From Acanthaster planci (lineage: Eukaryota > Echinodermata > Asteroidea > Valvatida > Acanthasteridae), in contig NW_019091520.1 of NCBI RefSeq assembly GCF_001949145.1, positions 557,774-614,770 on the forward strand: a DNA stretch of 56,997 nucleotides, given 5' to 3'. Shown one piece after another: positions 19,279 through 30,513 of the stretch. The notes below the pieces were generated by a model. The model did not search any database, had not been told where the DNA came from, and saw nothing but the letters and a program-made list of their open reading frames with translations. Positions within the stretch are counted from its first letter, which is position 1. Every line of letters starts with the position of its first letter. The position numbers were made by a program, and so were the translations under genes.

Positions 19279-19790
19279 CTATTTCGTGACGTGGTTCTGT
19301 GTAGCGCAACCCTGACAATAAGCCCCGTAGACTTGCTGAAGTCCCTGATTCGGCACTGGATGCCCACGAGAAAGGTTATGAAGATACAACTGCATTTGTG
19401 ATTGATCCCCAAATTTAATGACTTCTCCCAGAGTCAGGTCGTCCACGTAGTTCCATCGTCTGCAGCAATCAATTGCAGCATCATTCACAAGAATCAAAAA
19501 TAAATTGGACCCAATTTTGTACCCTGTGGAACCCCACATGTAATTGTCCGAATAGAAGAAAACTGTCCGTTTAATTTAGTGTTTTGAGTACGTGCTGTAA
19601 GAAAGCTGCAAACGATGGGAACAGTGGATGGCCTAACTCCAGGATCTATTAATTTTTGAATTACAATTGTCTGATTGACCCGATTAAAGGTTTTTGTAAA
19701 ATCAAGTGTACACAATTGGGTATAATGAGCCCCCCAATAATTAAATTCAATAAATCTACAAGATAATGCGTAGTGTTACAACCCTTCATA
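19279..19790 (-). pseudogene. LINE reverse transcriptase fragment
   Basis: On the minus strand, 'GCNTTHYLVDLLN' then, after a frame break, 'LDFTKTFNRVN', 'CGVPQGTKLGPIYF', 'LILVNDAAID' and 'RRWNYVDDLTLGE' give RT blocks including the YVDD active site. The first catalytic block reads 'DFTKTFNRV', where 'DFSKAFDxV' is usual; the second Asp is Asn. The 3' part is missing or unrecognisable below 19300. Confidence 0.88.
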
Positions 19791-20722
19791 TTTCCACATT
19801 GTTTAATGTCCAAGTTTCCTTTAATATCCTGTAAAATCCATTTAGCTATGAACGATTCAAAACGCTTTCAAAGATAGGAGTGAGTGCAATTGGTCTCAGC
19901 TGATGCAAGGAAGATATTTTTTTCCTTTTGGTACAGGAACCACAGTAGCTGTTTTCCAGAGGTAAGGAAATATTCCTTCTCTAACACAGTTATTAAACAA
20001 ATATGTGAGTGGGCCGGCAATTTCAAGAGAGAATTCTTGGATTAACTTAACAGGTAAATCCAAAGGATGACCAGCTTTTGATGAGTTAAGGCTGTCAAAT
20101 TCTTTTAAAACTTGACAGCGATATATTGTAGGTGGTGGTTTAGATGGTAGATAACACGATAGTTGCGTGTTATCTAAAACAGGTAGCTGATTACAAATAC
20201 TAGCAAAATGATCATTAATTCGTTCAAGAACCTTCCCAGGATTAGGAAAGACTCCAAAAGAGACGTTAAATCAATATTAGGTTTTAAGATAAAATTGCCA
20301 ATGTTTTTTAAATACTGATGCTATTAATTTTACTAGAATTATTAGATTGAAATGATGCAATCAAATCATTCTAATATCTTGATTTCTGCTCATTGATGGA
20401 CCGTTGCCTATTGTCAAACGCTTTTTGCCGTTCTTGCATCAATTGTTTAATAGCTGGTGTAATCCAGGGTTTATCTTTAGCATGCATAATGAATGTATTT
20501 TCAGGAAAAAAGCTTGTACATAATTAATAGTAAGATCACTCACATATTTTTGAACCTGATCTGAAATTGATAAATTTAACATGGATTTTTGCCAGTCATA
20601 ATCAATAATCCATCGACCAAAAGGTCCATTCAACTGAGGAATCTTTATATGGGCGAGTAATAATTCGTGTCTTGGTATGTTTAGGAAGTTGACATACAGA
20701 TTCAATGATAACACGACAATGA

Positions 20723-21534
20723 TCACTTGTACCTTACGGTGCTAACAGTCCAATTTTCTGGAACAAGGCAGGATAATTTGTAAACACTTTGTCCAATAAA
20801 GCAGTTTCCCGAGTTAGGAATGAAAGTAAGTCGTTGCAAATCATTTTCAATACTACTGTAGTTTATATCATTAAAATCACCTAGTAACATTTCGATTGCT
20901 GACATATCATCGCTTCGTATGCTATCCATTACACAACAAATATGCTCAGTAAGATCTTGTTCGTATATTGCACTAGGAGAATAATAAACCACACCAATAT
21001 ATAGATTATTAAGTGAGCGTTTGGAAAATCGTAAACTGACTTTTACCCACAAACAGTCAAAATCACTAGTGTGTCTGGGTAATAATTGCACATTAAAATG
21101 ATTGCCAACATATAAAGCTACTTCGCTACCTCGCCCGTTTGCACGAAATCTCTCAAAAATTCGACACCACTAATATTTGCCATTTGTGTGGAGGCATCAT
21201 TACGCCAAGTCTCTGCAATAGCTGCAACGTCAATCCCAGATGTACTAAGTGTCAATTGAAGGTCATCCAGTTTGTTTTGTATTGTTCTAGCATTTGTAAG
21301 CATCAAGCGAGGGAGCACCAGTGATGCTTTAAAAGACATCGGTAGCCGCTGGATGGAAATAACAGCCCTTAGTAACCTTTGCTTGACTTCTTTCGCATGT
21401 ACGTTCTCCTTAATAGCTTTTTGTGCAATCCAGACCGGAATTACAGACGCCATTGAGTTGTTCCCACCTTGTGCCATTCGATGTCTAGTACCAGCTTGTT
21501 TACCACGATATTTAAATACGCCGTTTAATTTCAA
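20723..21534 (-). pseudogene. LINE APE-type endonuclease fragment
   Basis: The frame with 'LMLTNARTIQNKLDDLQLTL' and 'GIDVAAIAETW' is the N-terminal APE core, with Asn and Glu metal-site residues in the expected motifs. It continues, after a frame break near 21100, with 'LNNLYIGVVYYSP' and 'MLLGDFND', the GDFN motif of these endonucleases. The 'SDH' end motif is not visible. Confidence 0.85.
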
Positions 21535-21988
21535 CGGTTATAGTTTCTGAGGGCAACCTACTTGCCATTTGCCGAAGGCCATACAGTTGCAATCTCGTAT
21601 ACCTGGAGTTTGCAGATGCCGTCTGAATATTAAGATTCCCTTCATACTGGTGGATACCTGAGCTCCGTGGGCAAAATGAAAAAGGTCCAGGATTGACCTC
21701 AACATCCGTGAAGAATGTCAGATCCACTGGTAGTTGTTTACAAGGAATATGTAGACACACATATCTGCGTTTCGTCCATTTGACCAACGGCACATGCATC
21801 GATACTCGTTGCACGTTGCGGGAAAAGCATATTATTACAGTTTTGAGAAAGCCGTTAATGGGAGGACAAACCTTGGTGCTCCCACACGTTCTGCAGGTTT
21901 CCGCCAAATAGTTAACTCTCACAAATAGCATGGATAAAATCGGTAGAAATATCAATCTCAGAACGGTGACCATCGCCCCGGCAGCCAT
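21512..21988 (-). CDS. LINE 5' ORF with 2A-like peptide
   Basis: A 158-codon open frame starting 'MAAGAMVTVLRLIFLPILSM'. The hydrophobic start looks like a signal or anchor (residues 5-25). Two CxxC-like clusters follow (C32-xx-C35 and C41). Residues 95-102 are 'DVEVNPGP' (21683-21706), matching the 2A consensus D-V/I-E-x-N-P-G-P, preceded by 'LTFFT'. In known elements this motif makes the ribosome skip the Gly-Pro bond. The frame is open through the motif but overlaps the endonuclease frame near 21530 in another register, so the element is frameshifted. Confidence 0.75.
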   Translation of the reverse strand: MAAGAMVTVLRLIFLPILSMLFVRVNYLAETCRTCGSTKVCPPINGFLKTVIICFSRNVQRVSMHVPLVKWTKRRYVCLHIPCKQLPVDLTFFTDVEVNPGPFSFCPRSSGIHQYEGNLNIQTASANSRYTRLQLYGLRQMASRLPSETITVEIKRRI

Positions 21989-23464
21989 GTTATTCCATAC
22001 GATATGCAGTTACGCACAATACAGGTACACAAATGAAATTTCAAACATCAAAATTCACAATTAAACCAGCAGCAAAGTACACCAAAAACAGCACGAATTT
22101 TACAACTAACACCAAAACATTCAACCTAGAAGACCATTCAAATGAAGATGACTTCAGTTATCCTAAGAAATTTCACGATTAAAACTAAAGAACAGTCAGG
22201 CAGGCTCAAACAGCGCCCTCGTCAATAGCGCCCTCTACTGGTGTATTGTCTGTGTATGATTGAAGGAGCGTTGCTGAATAAACCAGCCACTTTGATTGTT
22301 GCATGTAAGTCAAACGTCCAGACGAAGTTTAATTCAAGTTATTTCTGTCGGGGTTGCGTCACTAAGCTTTGGGACAATCAGATTAGGCGTCGTCTCAACG
22401 AAGACCGGAGATCATCGAACTTTCTTGGGGGACGGTGTACACTTCCAGGTAATTCCAGAAATTAGGGGTCCAAAAAGTGTGACATTTTCGTGTCCCTGTT
22501 ACATCTGACTTTTGTTATTTGACATGGAAATATCACTGGAATTGATTTCAAACTATTACTAATTGTTTGGCAGGTAAATTGCATTAATTCATCACTCTTG
22601 GAAATTAAAAAATGTGTTCTACGCTTACAAAGTAATATATATCAGATTTGACAGGGACACTAATAAATTTCTGGAATTACCCTTTTAAGAGGAAACAAAT
22701 CATAAGCACTCCGTGGGATTATTTTTTACTGGGTTTTTATTCAAAAACATCTTTTTTAAAGCTGCAAAGTAAATATTTTCTAGGAATGTTATTAAGGAAA
22801 TATTGATATAAAACCTGTTATTAATTTGGTTATTTATTACAGAATTTAGAAGCGACGTGCGAATAGCAGAACTACAGTAGATGTACAAGATACTGTGACA
22901 TTTAATAAAGTAAGGTACCCTGAGAAGTCAAAAGATGTGTGGACTGCGTACTGGAGAAGGAGTGGGAGCCACTGAGTATGCCACACGTGCAGGGGGAGGG
23001 GGCTGAAAAGTCGGCATTTCGTGTGTACGTCCTTGTGGACGGCCCCTAAGTTCAATATCTTCATTCTGCAGGCATTCCAATGATCCCATGTGTCCATCGG
23101 TGTAAATGGCATAAACATAACTATGATGAGTGTGGCTAATTCCATTTCACAAATCCAAAAAGCAGTTGTCTTATCTAATGAAAATTATATCCGCAACGCA
23201 TCACTGAATTAAAACGAAGTTTGTTTTGAAAAGATAAAATTCTAAGCTTCGATTTCATACCAAAACAACAATTTGATGGTCAACTATTCAGGTGCTGTAT
23301 GATTTTTTAACATTTGTGTTTGTTTTTGTCCTGTCCTCATTCTGAGCAAAATGAAATTTGAGACCTTGCGCTCTGTCGTTTTAGGGCTTGCAGTTACCCA
23401 TCTTCGGCGGCTTATCATCGTTGTAGTATACGCTGGGGACACGTTCCCGAGATAAGTCTTCATG
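21989..23464. other. Region between the LINE and gene B
   Basis: No gene supported. It probably includes the LINE's 5' untranslated end and gene B's promoter and 5' UTR. 'GGGCTTGCAG' near 23383-23392 could be a 5'-UTR splice acceptor, but this is not testable here. Confidence 0.5.
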
Positions 23465-23651
23465 ATGAGTGTTAGTTGCCGCCTAATGGGCTGGTATGCC
23501 GTACTCTGTGTCCATGTCGACTGGCTGCTATGGACAGGACTCCACAAAGGTCTAGGGGTGCTGCTGCCAACTCTTCAAGAGCAATTCACGGCAGACACGT
23601 GGATGATTGGTGGATTGATATCGATCATCACAGCTGCTGGCTGTTTCACAG
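23465..23651 (+). CDS. Gene B coding exon 1
   Basis: Encodes residues 1-62 plus one base, from 'MSVSCRLMGWYAVLCVHVDW' to 'AAGCFTG', with donor 'CACAG|GTATAC'. It contains TM1 and the start of TM2. Same length as gene A exon 1 from its conserved ATG. Confidence 0.9.
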
Positions 23652-26600
23652 GTATACGCCTTAGTATTATCTGCAACTTTGGAAATGATGGCCTTTTTAA
23701 ACAAAATGCTCAACTAAGCGAGCAAACTGTTTTCATTCGTTTTCTTTAAAGTATAGTCGCAATTAATTGTTTTGGACAATGTATGAACATTTTTCTACAC
23801 TCTCGTTAGGTTAATTGCATTGAAAAGTGCACCTTTTTATTGAACACTTAAAAACTGTCTGTACTTTCGTAGAAACCTGAGGGTTGCTATTGCTGTGATG
23901 TGAACGAAGACACAGTTCGCTGCATAAGTTTTTCTATTAAAATTGTGAGCCCAGAATGTACTATCCAAACATTTCAGATAAAGGAATCGGTGCAGACGTA
24001 TTGCTATGCACATAAACAACAATGAATCAACAAAGAAGGGAATAACATAGTCCAGCAAATCTAAAAATGTGCATGATATTTTTGGGTCTTCAAACTGATG
24101 TAACATTTAGAATTCTTCTTGGGAAGGCATAACAGTTTTGCTCAGTGATATAATTCGTCGAAGAGCTTACGAAGTGACAAAAGCCTCCTCTGTACCAGTG
24201 CAAAAATAGACACCAAATGCAGCTCTGGTGGAGTCAACAAATACGAATTTGTGCAAACGAACGATATTGGACATGGACACTTCAATGTTATTTTTTTTCC
24301 TTGCGCGTAAAATCTTTCTAAGTGACAAAAACTATATATAATGTAATGGGGAAAAGTAAGACCTGCAGGTTTTACAATCCTAGGAAGTATGAAAACTGTC
24401 GTTAATGAATTACTGTTTAATTAAAAATAGCAAATCTACAAATTAGTTTGGGTACGCTTTTTCCAACCTTACTTTGCAGCTTAGACTTTGCACGAATTCC
24501 CCAGTTTGTGGAGCAAAAGTGGTCAAAAAATCTAAGAATGAAATATGTTTCCACGAAAGGGAGGTTTTTGTCACGTCGTCAGATCATCGACGAATTGTTC
24601 ATTTTGTGTATACGAAAATGAAATGGGCGGAGATATCAACATGCTACGTCCAGGACAAAACGGTATACTGCTGAAAATGTGGTGCGGATTTATCCATGTT
24701 TGATGAAATCAAACCATTTGGTGTTGATTTCACATCACATGGTGTCAACTTCTCTCTGTGCAGTGTTATACACTAATACATTTATTCAATGAATTAGAAT
24801 AGTCCGGTATCTGAAGGTGTCACCCGATGGACCCTGTTGCTTTGCACGAGTATGTATCCAAACTCTTTGCATACAATTTTCCAATGTCGAATGGAAAGCA
24901 GGTGCAACTTATATTGCCATCAAATCCAATGTAGGTCCGTTATCCAGGCCATTGGAGGTGTTGTTTGGTACCCGCATCGTGGTGGTAGTCTGCGGATTCC
25001 TATTAGGGACGTCTATCATCGTCTCGTCCTTCTCGACCAGCGCTATAGAGATGGCACTTGCCCTATCCTTAATCGCTGGTACGTATTTTTTTTAAAATTC
25101 CAACTGTCGATATTAAGCTAACAAGTCACTATCAACAGCTCAATTGTCAGTGGAGAATCGACAAACAGACTTCAATGGTTCTAACTTGTTTCTGACTTCT
25201 TACTGGTGACAAGAGTTTGCAAACAATGGGTGTGAGTGAACATGCATTTCCACGTGCACAAGACCCAATAAGAATTTAACCTGTAGAGAATACAGGTGTC
25301 AGTATGGCAGCAAAGCGCCACCAATGCTTGCATCACATGGCCTGCCTTTTGTGAAAGAGTTTCGACCTTATCAGTTAGCTTTCTTGTCAAGGGCAGGGAA
25401 GCACCATTGAGGGAACTGAGAAAGACGTTCTGTAATGGGTACTTCGAGACACTTAAACAGATCATTTTCCACTACTGTGTGCATGCCCAGAATTGGCATA
25501 AAGGGCCAGCCTGTCTGCCGCCACCAAGCGTTTCAATATTGGCTTAGTTTTTAACCACTGTTTTTCTCCAGGGCCTGGTTTGGTCATCACCAACATTTTA
25601 ACAAGAGCCATGACGGGTCGTTTTTTCACGACAAACTATGCCACGGCAAATGGTGTTGGGACCGCAGGACAGTCTGTGGGCTTGATCTCCTTTGCTCCGT
25701 TGACTCAAGTGCTTTTAGAAACCTACGGCTGGCGAGGTGCCATGCTACTGCTTGGGGCTCTCAGCATGCATCTTAGTGTGTGTGGCTTCCTGCTAAGACC
25801 ACCACCACCACCATCTGCAGGGGCGCGGGACGACTACCTACCACTTATCCCAAGTGAAGAGGAGCCATTGGCAGCCGAATCAAAAAGCGGTGATGCTGAA
25901 AAGAAATTCCGAATCTGCATCCCAATGGACACCAATATGGTACAGAAGAATCTGTTTGGCTACGCCATTTTCGGCCGTACCGAATTCTGGATCGCGACGC
26001 TTAATTACAGCGGCCGAGTCTTCGTAAGCATCATGTGGATGATTTACTTTGTAGCTTACGCCGAGTCGAAAGGTTTCTCCGGGTACGAGGCCGTCACGTT
26101 CACCACGGTCGCGGGGATAGGGAACCTGGTTATCAAGATTTTTCTTGGGTTGATGGTGGACCGAGGTTGGCTGAAGCTACGACTGGCCTTGCTAATTTCA
26201 ATCATGACATGTGGCTTGGCTCTATTCACACTTCCTTGGGTGAACGCCTATTGGTTGTTGATTTTCAACGCCTTCATTTTCAACGGTTTCATTGGAGGGC
26301 AAGAATCGCTTGGCGACATATACGCCCGGGAACTGCTGGGAGCTGAGGAACTCGTTACTGCTTTCAGCTGGATGGATCTCCTCTCGGCCATTATTCATGT
26401 CGCTTTTGGGTTTGTCCCAGGTAAGAACGTTTTGATACTTAGACAGTTTCTAGCTGAGTTTAAACATGAGAACCACGTTGTATTCGACAGACATGCAATA
26501 TCTCTGGCATGATTTGGGTGAGGTCTGTATTGAAAGGTCGGTATCTCCGTCGTCTCAATCTATTAAAATTGATTTGGTAATAAGTAAAACTTGGTCTCTG

Positions 26601-27369
26601 TTACCTCTTGTTGACCTTTTCACCAGACTTGAGTGTGCTCTTAATCCAGGCATTTTGCCAATTAAACCACCATATGGCTTGTAAATTCCTTACCCGTCCA
26701 AAAGCTGAAGTACACCTTGGGACGGAAATTACAGCTTTTCATGACAATGATAAAGAAGTAGTATTTCTGCAACTTTGGCTAAAAGAATCCATTGTAACAG
26801 TTTGAAGGTTTGGTTTAAAATCAGACAGTCACAGACAATGGCTTCAGCTAAGTGCAACAGTATAAAACATTGGTGTATGCATCTTTCATATTACTTATTA
26901 TTTGGTGTAAAATGTTTTTCTCATCTCTCTTCCGCCCCCACAGCCTGAAAGAGCTTTTGCCACACCCACATTGTGTAGAGTTCAATTGAATTGCACACGT
27001 ATGAACCCTCTAAAGTGCGTGGCGGGCAGGTGTACACTGAAGTAACTCACATTGTTTCAGATGTCTGTAACCGCTGACGTATTTCGTTCACAACATTTTG
27101 TTGGGCATTTTACCATCTCAGTGCCCTGTAAGGGCACAGTGGAGGTAATCGAAGGACAAGGTGGGAAGTGTTTTTTTTTTAAATATTGGCGCCTTATTTA
27201 TTCCAACGAGGTTGGATAGCTCCTTAGTAACCGATCTTGTCTCTTTTCAGGTTGGATATTTGACCAGACTGGGAGCTTTGACATAGCTTTTGTCCTCTTG
27301 GGATTCATCTCGCTTCTGCCGTTGGTGTCGCTCGTCCTGGAAAAGCTACTCAACCGACGGAAGGAGTGA
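23465..27369 (+). CDS. SLC16/monocarboxylate-transporter-like MFS protein, gene B (four coding exons)
   Basis: Tandem paralogue of gene A, about 432 aa, with exons 23465-23651, 24935-25078, 25572-26420 and 27251-27369. GT-AG introns are all phase 1 at the same positions. ATG 23465 is chosen over 23462 because it aligns with gene A's Kozak-strong ATG. It shows the same SLC16 signs: TM1 lysine K28 ('LHKGLGV'), 'RFFTTNYATANG', 'GWRGAMLLLG', and 'DRGW' after TM8, plus a TM6-7 loop with five consecutive prolines absent from A. TM8 is 'GIGNLVIKIFLG', with N295 and K299 at the usual Asp/Arg sites. No stop or frameshift is seen, so it looks functional. Introns are compact (1283, 493 and 830 bp). Substrate unknown. 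Confidence 0.9.
23652..24934 (+). other. Intron 1 of gene B
   Basis: 1283 bp, no exon-like segment seen. Its last ~110 bp keep faint similarity to gene A's intron 1 end. Confidence 0.75.
24935..25078 (+). CDS. Gene B coding exon 2
   Basis: 144 nt, acceptor 'AATGTAG', donor 'GTACGT'. Encodes 'GPLSRPLEVLFGTRIVVVVC' onward to 'LSLIAG'; TM2-TM3 segment. Confidence 0.9.
25079..25571 (+). other. Intron 2 of gene B
   Basis: 493 bp against 1.9 kb in gene A. No repeat recognised. Confidence 0.75.
25572..26420 (+). CDS. Gene B coding exon 3
   Basis: 849 nt, acceptor 'TTCTCCAG', donor 'GTAAGA'. Encodes TM4-TM11 and the TM6-7 loop with 'PPPPPSAGARDDYLPL'. It is two residues longer than gene A's exon 3, all in that loop. 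Confidence 0.93.
26421..27250 (+). other. Intron 3 of gene B
   Basis: 830 bp, free of the retroelement found in gene A's intron 3. The insertion in A therefore probably followed the duplication, or B lost the sequence. Confidence 0.75.
27251..27369 (+). CDS. Gene B coding exon 4
   Basis: Acceptor 'CTTTTCAG'. Encodes 'GWIFDQTGSFDIAF', TM12 and the basic tail 'NRRKE' with a TGA stop. Same length as gene A's exon 4. Confidence 0.9.
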
Positions 27370-27543
27370 CATGAAGCTGCCCTTTTCAACACTCAGCAAT
27401 TTCAGCAATTCTTATGGCTTTAAACAGATCATTGTGGTTTTATAACGGTATCCAGCGTTGTGTGATTGTTTCTTCGATGAGCGTAAGAATTTTTTTCCTC
27501 TTTTCTCTCTAACAAATGATGTCGGACTCCAGAACTACTGTGT

Positions 27544-27549
27544 ATTAAA
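27544..27549 (+). terminator. Candidate poly(A) signal of gene B (ATTAAA)
   Basis: ATTAAA lies 175 nt past the stop codon, comparable to gene A. Confidence 0.4.
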
Positions 27550-28372
27550 TATGAAAACAGTTGATGCAGTGTAATGGCTAGACAGCACCGTAAAATAATA
27601 ATACAATGGATATGATTGTCAAACGCTCAGAGGACGACATGGTTAATACAGCTCGCTGACAAATACAATATGGAATACAGAACACATTCACCACGTTGAG
27701 CCCCGTAAATTGTACCATTTCTCCGACCGAAGATCGTGTGGAATATTTATACAATGATAATACTTACTCGCGGTTTCTAGCATTAGCACTCTCCCACACG
27801 TAGGAGCATGGCCAAATGAAAATGGAAATGAATAGAAGCAAAATGCAGAGAGAACGTTTCTACATTCGAGACCCCAAGGCAAACTGACCATCTTCGCACC
27901 GCGTGCGCGCACGGAAAGCGTCCAAAAAGTATGAACTTTGTGTTAATTACCTCCTTGACGTGTATTGAAAGATGAGGGCGCCCTTGCTCGAGCACAGTTC
28001 CCTACATTTATATTTACCTTTACCGTGAACAATGCATAAAGGGAGGTTGTAGTGGTTGCTAGCGTGTACATGAACAGTACTCCATACCGGTATTGCTTTG
28101 GATAGTCTGTTTTGGTAGGATCACGCACTCTTTGCCCGAAGAAGTCGACCATGGCTTGCCGTGGCGTTCTGAAAGACGTTTTTATTTTTCTTTCTTTTTC
28201 GGGGGAAGCAATCGGAACTATGTTCACCTGCATGAATTAAAAAAAAATCCACCTCTAACAACCACGGCAGCCTAAGACGTAGACACGTACTTCCTACGTG
28301 TTGTTGAGGAAGGATTGCAAGCAGAACATCTAAACAGTGAGACAGCTGCTCCACTCCGAAGCTGGGAATCTA

Positions 28373-29206
28373 CAGGGTGTCTACATAAAGGTATACGGGA
28401 GATAACAATTTCTGTAATGGCAGAACTTTATATTATTACGGGAAAGAGAAATGTATCGCTAGAAAGGACAGAATGGTATACAGCTTGTGATGTTATTGAT
28501 ACAGGTGAGTGAACAAACTGATGCTAAGGGTACTGAAATTGGCAGCGTGACAATTTTGCATATTTGATTAATATGAATCAACCATGCAAGTGTGCAGATT
28601 ACCGATGTCTTTGCTTTATGGACACATTCTTGTAAACAAGGAATGAACCAAAATCAATCTAATCTGCTCTGTTTTTGCTACTTATCTCATACGTTTAATG
28701 TGTTGTGCCCTCCACATGGCCACCGTGCCTGTCATTGAACATCTTACATCTTCGTATGTCCCTTACTGCTCGTTTGATTGGCATTGGCTGGGGTGTAGTG
28801 AAAATCTTGTTCTGCGGGTAACCCCATAAAACGAAATCGCATGGTGTTAAATCCGGCGAGCGTGGCGACCGTTCAACTTCATTGTAAACAGAAATTACTC
28901 TGTTACCAAAAAGCTCTGCCAGACGTTGTTTCACAGCAACATGTTTGTGGGGTGCGGTGCCATCCTTCCTGAGCCCACCACACCCTCCTCAAAACTCCAC
29001 GTCGTCTCTGGAGGGTCTGTTCCATTGCTGGCACCACAGATTTATTAATCAAATTAAATTAAAATAGTCCTGTTCATTTAATTTTTTTGGAAGAAAAATG
29101 GCAAGTGATATTCAGCACACTTGCATGGTTGAGCCTTGTTAATCGAACGGTAGTTTTGCCCTTACAGTAATTTTTATCTCGGTATACGTTTCATATGGAC
29201 ACCCTG
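28373..29206 (-). mobile_element. Mariner-like element with 33-bp TIRs and TA flanks
   Basis: The left terminus 'CAGGGTGTCTACATAAAG' (28373-28405) and right terminus '...CATATGGACACCCTG' (29174-29206) are imperfect inverted repeats sharing the outer CAGGGTGTC and the inner GTATAC and GAGATAA. TA dinucleotides lie on both sides, as expected for IS630/Tc1/mariner insertion. At 834 bp it is shorter than an autonomous element and keeps only the 3' part of a transposase frame. Confidence 0.88.
28695..28934 (-). pseudogene. Mariner-type transposase fragment
   Basis: The frame includes 'RSPRSPDLTPCDFVLWGYPQ', the widespread mariner/IS630 DDE motif 'SPDLxPxDFxLWG', whose final Asp is the third catalytic residue. 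It is about 80 codons; the first two catalytic Asp lie in missing sequence. Non-functional. Confidence 0.85.
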
Positions 29207-29208
29207 TA

Positions 29209-30300
29209 GACAAATCAAAGCATCGACAGTTTCCCCTTTGCTATTATTTTGACATCGTTGTAACAATGACCTCACTTACTCAGAATGGTCCATTCGAGGC
29301 TAAGCTTTGGACTCCGGGGTACGGGGAAGCTATTGACTCTGTCTACAAATGCCCCTGAAAATAATCATTAATAGCGGAACTCTCGAATCCCTCGGTTTAC
29401 AAGTTCCCTTTCTCCGCGTGTTACTTACATGAATAAAACTAGTTGTATGCTTGTAGTGGTGTATAACTTTAAAAGGAAAATATAAATAGCTATTGTAATT
29501 TCATGCGTCACCGCTAGTGTAGTAAGGTGTTTTAGCAGTAAGTAGGTAGTTAATTACGTAACTATTCATTTTGGTTGTGGTTATTAAGAGATCATGTCAT
29601 TTACACTTTACATGCACATACCTTGCAGTTTGAATTATATATGTTGTAATTTTACAGGCCAGTGTAAGTATAATTGATACCCTAAAATGTATTTATAGCT
29701 AAGGCGAGATTATCCCTATTAGCCCCAAGGCCTCGTTGGTCATCCATAGGTTGTTTTACATGCAAGTTCCCTTTGTTTACCAGGCATTATAATAATTATT
29801 TTAATTAATTAAGCAACCCTCAGCAGTGGAGATCATGCAAGGCCACTCTTGCAAAGACACCCCATTCACTAATAGTAATGATATCCAATAAGGACAATGT
29901 TACTGAAGTTGTTTTGGTAAAAATCATGTTCATTTTATACCCTGTGTACAAACCCTCTGAGACTGGTCTGACAAATTGTGTTTTCATTGAAAAAGCTTGT
30001 ACTCTGTCGCTGCTAAAATGGACTTTCCTGACCTCTAACTGATTTCTGGGAAGTAATTGATAACTGAAGAGGAAAATGAGTAAAATCTGTACTTGGAACT
30101 CTTTCCAAATCGTGAAGAACCATTGATGAGATCACAGGAATAAACTTCTTTTTTTTTCATGGGTATGCTACATTTGTTCTTGATTACAATAAGACTAATT
30201 GGAGACGGCACCACATTAATGGCACATGAGTTTCAGCTGAGATTTCATGAAGGCCCTCACCTCCCGCCCTCCCCAACCTGTGCCCCCCCCCATCCAATGT
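29209..30300. other. Intergenic, no gene seen
   Basis: AT-rich sequence with no domain-bearing frame. It lies between the mariner-like and piggyBac-like remnants. Confidence 0.6.
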
Positions 30301-30463
30301 TGCGTTAAAGGCTGGTGTGCACCCATGGCGATCCATTGCAACAATGGAATGGGGGAATGGGGGTTGGTTGAAGGGGAGAAGGGAGGAATCGCGGGGGGGG
30401 GTTGTGACGGGAGCCTTAGTTGCGTTTAAGGCTGGTGCGCGCCCATGGCAATCCATTACAACA
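30301..30463. repeat. Direct repeat pair, period 120 bp
   Basis: 'TGCGTTAAAGGCTGGTG' followed by 'CCCATGGCGATCCATT' at 30301 recurs with few changes at 30421. G-runs occupy the interval. Confidence 0.8.
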
Positions 30464-30513
30464 TCAGAAGGGGGTGGCTGAAGGGGGCGCAATCTAAACT
30501 ACCCGAGTCTATG

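Larger units (their letters stand above)
18552..19285 (+). mobile_element. LTR-like or promoter-bearing element remnant
   Basis: Begins 'TGTGACGTGACGGAGGGCGC', is locally GC- and CpG-rich against AT-rich surroundings, and carries a TATA box at 19078 followed by a GC-rich leader, the arrangement of a retrotransposon LTR. No partner LTR or primer-binding site is seen. The 3' boundary is uncertain because LINE sequence begins near 19279. It contains the large inverted repeat described separately. Confidence 0.4.
19279..21988 (-). mobile_element. Decayed APE-type LINE (CR1/L2-like) with 2A-like motif
   Basis: Read on the minus strand it gives, in order, an N-terminal ORF with a 2A-like peptide (21988-21512), an APE-type endonuclease (about 21420-20725) and a reverse transcriptase (about 19790-19280). 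Several frameshifts and stops break it and the 3' half of RT is missing, so it is inactive. Domain order and the 2A motif point to CR1/L2-type non-LTR elements of invertebrates. It lies antisense to the flanking transporter genes. Confidence 0.88.

Noticed and set aside
21683-21706. 2A motif as a sign of an integrated picornavirus-like genome
   Set aside because: The flanking endonuclease and reverse transcriptase make it a non-LTR retrotransposon; no viral genes are present.
30184-30492. Proline-rich 102-codon frame
   Set aside because: It is a product of G/C runs within a tandem direct repeat, not coding-like.
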